From positions 1-10,462 of the forward strand of contig CALFIC010000043.1 in assembly GCA_937876225.1 (NCBI GenBank): a stretch of DNA of 10,462 nucleotides, in the 5' to 3' direction. The stretch comes from an uncultured Chloroflexota bacterium (lineage in GTDB: Bacteria; Chloroflexota; Chloroflexia; Chloroflexales; Roseiflexaceae). The notes below the pieces were generated by a model. That model searched no databases. It was given only the letters and a program-made list of their open reading frames with translations, and was not told the DNA's origin. Below, piece after piece: positions 1 through 6,627 of the stretch. The number at the start of each line of letters is the position of its first letter. Position 1 is the first letter of the stretch. A program made the translations under genes and the position numbers.

Positions 1-2
1 CC

Positions 3-818
3 ATCGCCGCCGACGACGTCGACGCTGTGATGATTTGTACCCCTACCGGCTCGCACCCCGCCCTCATCAAAGCGGCGGTGCAGGCGGGCAAACCAGTCTG
101 GTGCGAAAAGCCGGTGGCACTGTCGCTGGCCGACGTCGACGATTTGACCGCATTCATGGCTGATTACCCCAACGTACCGGTGATGATCGGCTATATGCGG
201 CGCTTTGATGCCCGCTACCAGCTGGCCAAACAGCGCCTCGACGCCGGCGAGCTGGGCCAGGTCGAGCGCTGGTATTCCAAAAGCATCGACGACAGTCCGC
301 CCAGCCTCGCGTTTATCAAAACTAGCGGCGGGATTTGTATCGACATGATTATCCACGACTTCGACTTAGCCACCTACTTTGTCGGTGATGTCGATGAAGT
401 GATGGCGTATGGGGCGGTGCTAGTCGACCCGGGCTTCATCGAGGCCGGCGATGTCGACACCATCACCGTCATGTTGCGCTTTACCAACGGGGCGATTGGG
501 GTCATCGAAGGTGGCCGGCGCACGGCCTGGGGCTACGACATCCGCACCGAAATCATGGGGAGCAAAGAGCGGGCATTTGTGGCCTTCCCCAATTCGACAC
601 CCAGTAATATGGAGGGTGCAGCCTCGCCCGTGGTAGATCACGGCGCAGGCTTCACCGAGGCTTATCGTACCGAATTGCGCTACTTTTTTGATTGCTTACG
701 GGACGGCACCACGCCCCGCCCGGATATCGCCGAAGCAGCCAAAAGCCTGCGGGTGGCAGTGGCCGCCGCCCAAAGCATGCACGAAGGACGCCCCGTCAAG
801 GTGGAGAAGGGTAAGTAA
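3..818 (+). CDS. iolG: Gfo/Idh/MocA oxidoreductase, inositol 2-dehydrogenase-like, 5'-truncated by window edge
   Basis: The reading frame is already open at base 3, so the start lies outside the window; about 60 residues of the N-terminal Rossmann fold with its NAD-binding glycine motif are missing. The visible part begins in the D-x-V-D-A-V-M-I-C-T-P-T strand typical of the family. Numbering from the GTG at 27, the hallmark W-C-E-K-P has Lys28, and D-M-I-I-H gives Asp106 and His110. The Lys/Asp/His spacing fits the catalytic set known from Bacillus IolG (K97, D172, H176). The segments MRRFD, DAGELG, SGGICIDM, HDFDLA, EAGDVDT and the C-terminal AAAQSMHEGRPV match inositol 2-dehydrogenases (myo-inositol to scyllo-inosose, NAD-dependent, cytoplasmic) better than glucose-fructose oxidoreductases. 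Related polyol or sugar dehydrogenases cannot be excluded. Two TAA codons stand in tandem at 816-821. The gene is visibly more GC-rich than the rest of the window. Confidence 0.85.
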   Translation: MAADDVDAVMICTPTGSHPALIKAAVQAGKPVWCEKPVALSLADVDDLTAFMADYPNVPVMIGYMRRFDARYQLAKQRLDAGELGQVERWYSKSIDDSPPSLAFIKTSGGICIDMIIHDFDLATYFVGDVDEVMAYGAVLVDPGFIEAGDVDTITVMLRFTNGAIGVIEGGRRTAWGYDIRTEIMGSKERAFVAFPNSTPSNMEGAASPVVDHGAGFTEAYRTELRYFFDCLRDGTTPRPDIAEAAKSLRVAVAAAQSMHEGRPVKVEKGK

Positions 819-956
819 TAAATCGTGCGCGGATATGCCATAAATCGATGGTTGTTGGTTACTCGGTTGCGACGATTGATGAGGGGCAATTGTGCCCTGC
901 GCCGCGAGGTACAGAATATACTAAGTAGACGTGTCGATTATAGTCAAAAAGCACAA

Positions 957-1001
957 AAACCATCAATTTACCCAGCCAATACGAGGGTAAATTGATGGTT
1001 T
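957..1001 (-). repeat. Perfect 17-bp inverted repeat (hairpin), terminator-like for the minus strand
   Basis: The left arm 957-973 (aaaccatcaatttaccc) and right arm 985-1001 (gggtaaattgatggttt) are exact reverse complements around an 11-nt loop. On the minus strand the stem is followed by TTTTGTGCTTTTTG (956-943), which looks like the U-tract of an intrinsic terminator. On the plus strand it is followed by cacccaaac, so it is a poor terminator in that direction. No minus-strand gene ends here: the nearest feature to its right is the plus-strand GNAT gene. It may block antisense transcription, be left over from a lost gene, or be a protein-binding palindrome. The structure is certain; the function is not. 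Confidence 0.7.
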
Positions 1002-1074
1002 CACCCAAACTATGATTAATTTCGTTTTTTATCTCTATCAATTAAATATTCGCAAATTATGAATTTTTCTGTTA

Positions 1075-1111
1075 CTATACATTGTAGAAATACGAGCTAT
1101 GCTATACATTG
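1075..1111 (+). promoter_or_regulatory. Two 10-nt direct repeats in the GNAT leader, possible promoter/operator region
   Basis: The decamer ctatacattg occurs at 1075-1084 and again at 1102-1111, with start points 27 bp apart. Each copy contains a TATACA hexamer that could act as a -10 box. A -10 at 1076-1081 would give a leader of normal length for the ATG at 1124, whereas the second copy is too close to the start. No good -35 hexamer is visible, so the promoter assignment is weak. The repeat itself is exact. Confidence 0.3.
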
Positions 1112-1123
1112 GTGGAGCGCACG

Positions 1124-1657
1124 ATGTCTGCCAAATCTGATTCGGTATTAAATCACGCCAATTTGTCGCTCCATCGCGCGCGCGTAACCGATTTTGGGTT
1201 ACTTCAAGCATTACTCGATGATTGTGCCGCCACATTACGGGTACGCTACGGCATTGGTCCATGGGGCATTGCGACCACTGCTCGTCAAATGGAACGCCAC
1301 ATGACGCGCCATCATATTATGTTGGTTCATTATCTGGGCGTCGCAGTAGCGACCTTTACACTCGCTCCGACCACACCGAGCTGGTATCCAGCCGATATAT
1401 TCACTTCTACTACGAAATCGAATAGTTATCTTTATAATTTGTGTGTATTGCCCTCATTTCAAGGACAAGGCGTTGGGCTATGGTGTGCAGGCAAAGCCGA
1501 AGAAATCGCCCATTCCCTCGGATACGGCACGATTCACTGTGATTTGTATGCAGACGTCAGTGAATCACACCGCTTTGCCCATAATGCTGGTTATACCTGG
1601 TGTGGCGACGTGACCTATGCGAGCCATGTGCGCATGCTGTGCGAAAAACTTATTTGA
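1124..1657 (+). CDS. GNAT-family N-acetyltransferase
   Basis: A cytoplasmic acetyl-CoA-dependent acyltransferase of 177 residues, a normal single-domain GNAT length. The N-terminal part (14-45) follows the usual L-x-x-A-R-x-x-D-x-x-x-L start. Residues 103-118 form motif A: a beta-4 strand YNLCVLP followed by the pyrophosphate-binding loop QGQGVG, then a helix (120-131). Residues 138-160 form motif B, with S-x-x-F-A-x-x-A-G-Y-x-W. The acceptor substrate cannot be predicted. I chose ATG 1124 because ggtggag at 1111-1117 is a ribosome binding site 6 nt upstream; the open frame extends to TTG 1109 and GTG 1112, but those starts would lose this site. The stop overlaps the convergent glycosyltransferase stop by 8 bp. 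The gene stands alone on this strand in AT-rich surroundings, so later acquisition is possible but unproven. Confidence 0.85.
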   Translation: MSAKSDSVLNHANLSLHRARVTDFGLLQALLDDCAATLRVRYGIGPWGIATTARQMERHMTRHHIMLVHYLGVAVATFTLAPTTPSWYPADIFTSTTKSNSYLYNLCVLPSFQGQGVGLWCAGKAEEIAHSLGYGTIHCDLYADVSESHRFAHNAGYTWCGDVTYASHVRMLCEKLI

Positions 1658-3899
1658 TTTCCCGCTGCCCGCGCATCCAGGCCTGTAGCCGCTGACCATC
1701 AGCCAGCCACTCCCGCCCCCAAGATGCTCGTTCTTGCCATACAAGGACCCACATCATCACTAAAAGTGCCAACATACCATAGAGTTTATACGAATCAATA
1801 ATCGTTGCGACGAGACCCACATCCAAACGAAACACAAAACTCAAAAAATTCCCGAACCCAATCAAGGCGAAACTCATTGCTAAAATACTGATGCGCGCGA
1901 TACTCAGTTGATGCGTAAGTGCATACCATACCACCATCAACCAAATCAAATAGAGCGGCACTTGATAGCCAACCCACGCTACCGGAATCGCTAATGCCAT
2001 CACCATCACAAATAATCCGTACTGCAATGCCGTCAGACTACTCTTGGCAGGCACATCCCGCATTGTCACCAGCGCAGAGAGCGCAATCAGCACCAATGCC
2101 AGCACACTCGCTGCCGCCGTCCAATGCCCATCGTAGAATGGCGCAAGTGGGTATGATGGTGCCACCAGCCGAGCCACAAAGGCGTAGATGGTTTGGTTTT
2201 CGACGTAGGCCGTGGTACCCCCTATAATCGGCATCACATCCCGCACAAATGTCACATAATCGGCCCAACCAACCACTGCCAACCCAATGACGTTGAATAC
2301 CACCATCCCGATGGCGAAACCACGCACCCCATGCCAACGCCGGCGCAAAATGAGATAGCCCAGCAAGACAATCGGATAAAGCTTCATGGTGGTCATGAGC
2401 GCAATCAACCACCCGGCGGCATCGTCACGATCATGATAGAGACACCAATAACAAATACTACAGAGCAACGCAATCACAATGTCGATTTGACCGTAGCGTA
2501 ACGTCTCGAGCACGGGGTTCAAATTAGCACAAATAATCATGGTGGGAATCCACCACCACCATGATCGAGTAGGAATCATACTTCGCCAAATCAACGCAGT
2601 AGCAACCAACAACCCGATGTCGATGTACCGATACATGCGCAGTACAGTAATATCGGCAAACCCTGCAAGTGGGATAAACAACATGCCATAAAACGGCGGG
2701 TATTTATAAATATACCCAAACACGTCGGCCGCAATCGCTGGCACATCATACAGGCTTCCAGTAGCAAGCCAGTGCCGAGCCGCAATCATCCACACATTGA
2801 AGTCGGCACTGCCTCCTTGCATTACCCCTTGCCAACCAATCATCAAGTAGATAACCGTCACAATCGCCATGCCATACAAAAAAAACCACTGGCGCAACCA
2901 TTGTGCCACTTGTGGCAAGTGCAACCAGGTTGCGCCATACATCATCACGACACCACCAAAGAATCCACCCCATGCAACATTGCGCAACCACGACGGGTAC
3001 AAGCCCAACGAACGCACATAGACATCATCCCAACCAAGCAGTACTTGTACCCACGGCATCAAGAGCCAAGCCAAGCCAAACGCTACCGGTAGATATTGCC
3101 CAGTGACACTCAGCGTGTCGTCAGATTGACGTTGTGTCCAGCCCAAGATCCGTACCAATCCGTGCCAAATCAAGGCTACAAGAATCAACGCCACAGGCCA
3201 ATGCAACCACGGAATACATTCGGCAGGACGGAAGGAGACGCCCAATCCGAGCAATATACTGACGATACCCGGTACCCCAATCAACCAGCGCCGGCGACGG
3301 ATCCCGTGCAATGCCAATAAGCAAGCGCCAGCCAATCCCGTTGCGAAGCCAACGATGCCCACATATGGGGCAATGGTTTTTGGGGTACTCGTGGCAAATT
3401 TCGCTACGAGTACCCCCATTGGGCGCTGCTCGGCCCCCACAATCACGTCACGTGCCTGTAGGGTGAGTGGCGTTTGCCACGACCATCCCTGTACCGGCAA
3501 CAAGAATGCATAACGCCGTAATTGCCATCCTGCGACTATCACGTCGAGCGGCGCCATCATCGGTGCAGAAAAACGAATCTGTTGGGCGGGTGTGCCGCCA
3601 GGACGCCCATTGAGTAACCACAACGTTACGACTGTCTCGCGCCCCTGAATAGCTGGCAAGCGCAACACACTGGTGGGTTGTGACCAGCGCATCTGCTGAT
3701 TACCAATCTGTTCGACATCATAAAACTGCCGAAAAAACCAATAATCGTGATGACCAGCACGAACAGTAATCGCAGGGGATTGCCACACCCCAACCACCAA
3801 AATCAGCATTGCTACTATCCCAGCGATTATGCTGGGTAACACAATCTGCTGTATTTTGTTTCGCCTATCTTTATCACTCATATTGCGCACCCACACCAT
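1650..3899 (-). CDS. GT87-type (DUF2029) membrane glycosyltransferase with extra N-terminal exocytoplasmic domain
   Basis: A polytopic membrane protein of 749 residues. Layout: short cytoplasmic start, TM helix (about 21-38), a soluble Trp-rich stretch (about 40-175) probably on the outer face, then many TM helices from 178 to about 722. The region 350-580 carries GT87 hallmarks: G-G-S-A-D-F with Asp366 in the first large loop (candidate catalytic acid), K-Y-P-P-F-Y (399-404), G-Q-I-D-I (470-474), K-L-Y-P (506-509) and N-Q-T-I-Y (568-572). Known GT87 members such as mycobacterial PimE transfer mannose from polyprenyl-phosphomannose on the outer face; the acceptor here is unknown. Typical members have about 400 residues, so roughly the first 340 are additional. 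It begins 6 nt after the MFS stop. ATG 3899 is the longest start; ATG 3881 (beginning MSDKDRR) is equally plausible, and neither has a strong ribosome binding site. Residues 447-450 are four consecutive Trp. Confidence 0.85.
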   Translation of the reverse strand: MVWVRNMSDKDRRNKIQQIVLPSIIAGIVAMLILVVGVWQSPAITVRAGHHDYWFFRQFYDVEQIGNQQMRWSQPTSVLRLPAIQGRETVVTLWLLNGRPGGTPAQQIRFSAPMMAPLDVIVAGWQLRRYAFLLPVQGWSWQTPLTLQARDVIVGAEQRPMGVLVAKFATSTPKTIAPYVGIVGFATGLAGACLLALHGIRRRRWLIGVPGIVSILLGLGVSFRPAECIPWLHWPVALILVALIWHGLVRILGWTQRQSDDTLSVTGQYLPVAFGLAWLLMPWVQVLLGWDDVYVRSLGLYPSWLRNVAWGGFFGGVVMMYGATWLHLPQVAQWLRQWFFLYGMAIVTVIYLMIGWQGVMQGGSADFNVWMIAARHWLATGSLYDVPAIAADVFGYIYKYPPFYGMLFIPLAGFADITVLRMYRYIDIGLLVATALIWRSMIPTRSWWWWIPTMIICANLNPVLETLRYGQIDIVIALLCSICYWCLYHDRDDAAGWLIALMTTMKLYPIVLLGYLILRRRWHGVRGFAIGMVVFNVIGLAVVGWADYVTFVRDVMPIIGGTTAYVENQTIYAFVARLVAPSYPLAPFYDGHWTAAASVLALVLIALSALVTMRDVPAKSSLTALQYGLFVMVMALAIPVAWVGYQVPLYLIWLMVVWYALTHQLSIARISILAMSFALIGFGNFLSFVFRLDVGLVATIIDSYKLYGMLALLVMMWVLVWQERASWGREWLADGQRLQAWMRGQREIK
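3382..3416. repeat. Intragenic 11-bp perfect inverted repeat
   Basis: The arms ggggtactcgt (3382-3392) and acgagtacccc (3406-3416) are exact reverse complements. The stem can extend inward by one G-U and two G-C pairs, leaving a 7-nt loop. It lies in codons for about residues 162-173 of the glycosyltransferase, where the exocytoplasmic domain passes into the membrane region. Neither strand has a T-run after it, so it is not an intrinsic terminator. Confidence 0.5.
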
Positions 3900-3905
3900 T
3901 CACCA

Positions 3906-5159
3906 TCATTCTGCTTGGGGAATCGTTGCGTCCCGCTCAAAATTACGCATCGCCGGTAAGAACCACAACACCGGCACCATCACTAGCGATACCACACCCG
4001 CCGCCAAAAACCAAATCTGCAGACCAAATTTATCTGAGGCGGGGCCAGCCAACAACAATCCAATCGGCGACATAAACCCCGACGCGCTCCCCAGCAAACC
4101 AAATACCCGACCTTGCATCTCTTTGGGAACGGTCGACTGCAAAATCGCAAACAAGGGACCATTCACAATTGGTTGCACCAATCCAAAGCACCCCATGGCT
4201 GCAATCCCAATATAGAGCCCTGCTTCGCCGGCAGTAGCCAGCACCGTAATACCGAGTCCCATGCCGACCAAGCCCAGCAACATGGTATGCAAGCGCACTT
4301 TAAAGCCCCCCCACACCCCGAGCAGCACCGAACCACTAATCATCCCAATTCCAAACGCCATTTCGAACCAGGCCAACTGCAATGCCCCACCGTGGAAATG
4401 ATTTTTGACCAATAGTGGCAACAACGAAAACGCAGGAGTGAACAAAAGATTTAACAACATCGACACGCCCATCAATGTAATCAAGCCTGACCAACTCGCC
4501 ACATAGCGCAACCCCGCCCGCAAATCGGCCAACACACTCAATCGTGGCGTATCGGAATCATTCGTTGGCTTGGGGATGGCAATAGACAACATCATCATGG
4601 CTGCCGCTACCCCGGTACATATTTCCAAAAACAATACCCCATCGAGGTGCAAATATTCGAGCAACAAGGCTCCGGCGGGCGGTGCAATAATCGACACTGC
4701 ACCTTCACGCAATTGCCCCAAGCCCGACACTCGTTGGAGTTGATCTTCGGGCACGAGTTGCGCTGTCGCCGCATTGGTCGCCATAAAATGAAACTGCCCG
4801 GCCAACGAATTGACAAACATCACCACATACAAATGCCAGAGTTGTAATAACCCATAATGCGATAATCCAAATAAGATAGCGGCACTCGAGGCATACACCA
4901 AATTACTCATGACAATGAAAAATCGCCGGCTGTTGCGATCGACAATCGTGCCAATCAACGGCCCCAGCAAAATTCCCGGCAACAAGGTAATCAGTGTGCC
5001 TGATGCCAAGGCGGTAGCCGTGCCATAGGTTTTGGTGACCCACCAGACCAAGGCAAACCCCGAAAACGCACCGCCAAAACGGGCAATAGTTTGGCTGACC
5101 CAAAACAAGCCAAATCGCCACTGCCACGGAGCTTGGATTGTTGATTGTTCCTGCACCAT
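3906..5159 (-). CDS. MFS transporter (MFS_3/macrolide-efflux-like)
   Basis: An inner-membrane secondary transporter of 417 residues, normal for a 12-TM major facilitator. TM1 starts near residue 16 (F-G-L-F-W-V-S-Q-T-I-A-R-F-G). The loop between TM2 and TM3 carries the family motif A variant G-T-I-V-D-R-N-S-R-R (70-79). A charged cytoplasmic linker with D-L-R-A-G-L-R-Y-V (212-220) separates the two halves. E-M-Q-G-R-V-F in the second half is typical of the MefA-like branch, whose members export drugs, siderophores or metabolites. The cargo cannot be read from the sequence. The start ATG is supported by AAGGA at 5166-5170, 6 nt upstream. A 47-nt gap to the GNAT remnant and a terminator-like hairpin within that remnant suggest that this gene may open a second transcription unit with the glycosyltransferase, 6 nt downstream. 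No convincing -35/-10 pair was found in 5160-5240. Confidence 0.9.
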   Translation of the reverse strand: MVQEQSTIQAPWQWRFGLFWVSQTIARFGGAFSGFALVWWVTKTYGTATALASGTLITLLPGILLGPLIGTIVDRNSRRFFIVMSNLVYASSAAILFGLSHYGLLQLWHLYVVMFVNSLAGQFHFMATNAATAQLVPEDQLQRVSGLGQLREGAVSIIAPPAGALLLEYLHLDGVLFLEICTGVAAAMMMLSIAIPKPTNDSDTPRLSVLADLRAGLRYVASWSGLITLMGVSMLLNLLFTPAFSLLPLLVKNHFHGGALQLAWFEMAFGIGMISGSVLLGVWGGFKVRLHTMLLGLVGMGLGITVLATAGEAGLYIGIAAMGCFGLVQPIVNGPLFAILQSTVPKEMQGRVFGLLGSASGFMSPIGLLLAGPASDKFGLQIWFLAAGVVSLVMVPVLWFLPAMRNFERDATIPQAE

Positions 5160-5206
5160 ATCAAATCCTTTTATGTATGCTTACTATTTTTTCGCTTATG
5201 CGTAAA

Positions 5207-5374
5207 TTACTGCTCCGCACCACACATCCCAGCGCCTGCCAAAAAGCCCAACATGCGCGTGGCACGTTGGGCTTCGTCCATGGGATTATCAGAGCCCTCG
5301 GAAATCATAAGTTGCCGATTAAGGCGCGCCAATAATCCGCAGTCAGATTGCGTGGCGTGACGCAACTGCATCAT
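5207..5374 (-). pseudogene. Truncated GNAT acetyltransferase remnant (54-55 codons)
   Basis: Directly after the methyltransferase, with its ATG overlapping that gene's TGA (ATGA at 5371-5374; a second ATG at 5371), a short frame encodes a protein of 54 residues. It begins M-Q-L-R-H-A-T-Q-S-D, followed by L-L-A-R-L-N-R-Q-L, E-G-S-D-N-P-M, and R-M-L-G-F-L-A-G at 39-46. This is a clear N-terminal GNAT pattern (beta-1, alpha-1, alpha-2). It stops at 5207 after an unrelated A-G-M-C-G-A-E-Q tail. Complete relatives have about 150 residues; all of motif A, the acetyl-CoA site, is missing, and no continuation is visible in any frame before the MFS gene. The protein cannot be an active acetyltransferase. 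It was probably once translated by coupling to the methyltransferase. Expression as a small peptide remains possible. Confidence 0.65.
5241..5274 (-). terminator. Terminator-like hairpin inside the GNAT remnant
   Basis: On the minus strand AAGCCCAAC (5274-5266) pairs with GTTGGGCTT (5252-5244). One mismatch and three more inner pairs (5264-5262 with 5256-5254) leave a 5-nt loop. The right arm runs into TTTTT (5245-5241), then GGCAGG. A GC-containing stem with five T is a reasonable intrinsic terminator, lying about 100 nt after the methyltransferase stop. The same bases are the codons for A-Q-R-A-T-R-M-L-G-F-L of the remnant, so the hairpin could be coincidental. The T-run is short. Confidence 0.4.
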
Positions 5375-6627
5375 ATCCGCTCCAGCACCGTGACGCTTTC
5401 GACGTGCGCCGTCTGCGGGAAGCAGTCGACACAGGTAATCGCCGTCACTTTGTAGCCACCAGCCACAATCAACTGCAAATCGCGCGCCAGCGTACCGGGG
5501 TGACACGATACATAGACGACTTTTTTGGGCATCAAGCGCAAAATCCCCATGATGGTTTCGGGATGACAGCCACGACGGGGGGGATCAAGCACAATCGCAT
5601 CGGCTTCAAGCACGTGGGCGATACCCCGCTCGACTGGCTCAGTATACCATTCCACGTTTTCGAGGCCATTGGTCCAGGCGTTTTGTTGACCACTGGCCAC
5701 AGCCGGGGCATATTCTTCGATGCCAATCACTCGTTTGGCACGTTGTGCCAAGGGTAAGGTGAAGGTACCAGCACCACAAAACGCATCAACGATGCGCCAT
5801 TCACTGATGTCGTCGCCGAGGCCTGCGAGGACTGCGTCACACAAGGTTTTGGCGGCAGATAGCGATACTTGGAAAAACGTCATTGCGCCGAGGTTCATCG
5901 TAATGCCGTAGTGCGTTTCTTGGATGGATTCTTCGCCTTCGTGGACCCCATACGGCATCAATACCCCAACCACGTTAGGAGATTTGAGCAACCAGGCGTC
6001 ACGAATGGCAATCGCGACGCGATTGGGCAAATCACTGATGGCGGCCACGATTTGGCCATTGGTTTCGCTGAGGCGCAATGACACACTCCACGGCGTCCGG
6101 GGCTCGGGGGGATGCAACAACGTCGCTTCGCGCAAGTGTTGCACGGCGAGTTGCAAAGCCGGCTGGAGCAAGGGGTCGTCCGCCACGACAATCACATGGG
6201 CGCTTTTTTCGCCACGATAGCCCAAATGGGTGCCATAGCCGTGTAAGCGGGCGCTATTGCGGTAGTGCCACGGATCAGAGCCGGCCACAGCGGTGATTTC
6301 GGGCAAATCACTGAGCTTACCGAGATAGGTCAATTGTTCAGCCAAAATCTGGCGTTTGAATTCGAGTTGCGCATCACTAGCAATGTATTGCCATTCCATG
6401 TGGGGGGCGTTGGCGACCCGCGGAATGACCCGTTCGGGCGCTGGGGTCAACACATTGACTACCGTGCCACGGGCATAGGTGTTGGTGACGTGGGTAATTT
6501 TGACGTTCACCGTTTCACCAGGTAAGGCACCAGAGACAAAACAAGCCATTCCCGAAATCCGACCGACTGCGTCGCCCCCTTGTGCCATGGCGCGCGGGGT
6601 TAGGGTGTATTCTTCACCGATTTTCAT
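5371..6627 (-). CDS. TRAM-domain RNA (uracil-C5)-methyltransferase, RumA/RlmD family, Fe-S cysteines absent
   Basis: A cytoplasmic SAM-dependent enzyme of 418 residues that methylates C5 of a uridine in rRNA or tRNA. Residues 3-60 form a TRAM RNA-binding domain. A central domain follows, then the Rossmann methyltransferase: F-F-Q-V-S (251-255), SAM motif I V-D-A-F-C-G-A-G-T-F (280-289), D-P-P-R-R-G (348-353), nucleophile Cys375 in S-C-H-P-G-T-L-A-R-D, and H-V-E-S with the probable base Glu410. In E. coli RlmD, cysteines of a C-x5-C-x2-C group plus one more bind a 4Fe-4S cluster. Here the corresponding stretch (66-80) has no cysteine, so the cluster should be absent. ATG 6627 is chosen because the TRAM domain begins there and AGAGG (6633-6637) lies 5 nt upstream; the frame is open further, to 6684. 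It overlaps the murJ end by 14 nt. The exact target base is not determinable. Confidence 0.88.
   Translation of the reverse strand: MKIGEEYTLTPRAMAQGGDAVGRISGMACFVSGALPGETVNVKITHVTNTYARGTVVNVLTPAPERVIPRVANAPHMEWQYIASDAQLEFKRQILAEQLTYLGKLSDLPEITAVAGSDPWHYRNSARLHGYGTHLGYRGEKSAHVIVVADDPLLQPALQLAVQHLREATLLHPPEPRTPWSVSLRLSETNGQIVAAISDLPNRVAIAIRDAWLLKSPNVVGVLMPYGVHEGEESIQETHYGITMNLGAMTFFQVSLSAAKTLCDAVLAGLGDDISEWRIVDAFCGAGTFTLPLAQRAKRVIGIEEYAPAVASGQQNAWTNGLENVEWYTEPVERGIAHVLEADAIVLDPPRRGCHPETIMGILRLMPKKVVYVSCHPGTLARDLQLIVAGGYKVTAITCVDCFPQTAHVESVTVLERI

Larger units (their letters stand above)
819..1123. other. AT-rich intergenic stretch without a convincing gene
   Basis: About 305 bases lie between the dehydrogenase and the GNAT gene. 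The first 100 bases hold only a small 5-bp hairpin (884-897) without a T-run, so I see no clear plus-strand terminator for the dehydrogenase. The middle holds the 957-1001 inverted repeat. The last 100 bases are strongly AT-rich and presumably contain the GNAT promoter. Short open frames here (for example 859-1041, minus) resemble no family and cross the hairpin, so they are not called. Confidence 0.6.

Noticed and set aside
884..897. Small hairpin gggca-attg-tgccc after the dehydrogenase
   Set aside because: The stem is only five pairs and is followed by GC-rich sequence, not a T-run, so it is not a credible terminator.
859..1041. A 60-codon minus-strand open frame in the intergenic stretch
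   Set aside because: It matches no family, runs through the 17-bp hairpin and has no convincing ribosome binding site.
2536..2565. A 10-bp inverted repeat atcatggtgg/ccaccatgat inside the glycosyltransferase gene
   Set aside because: It follows from the codons for four Trp in a row and the P-T-M-I-I segment; low complexity makes chance pairing likely.
5404..6525. Several plus-strand open frames opposite the methyltransferase
   Set aside because: They are antisense shadows of a well-supported gene, with no family similarity and no ribosome binding sites.
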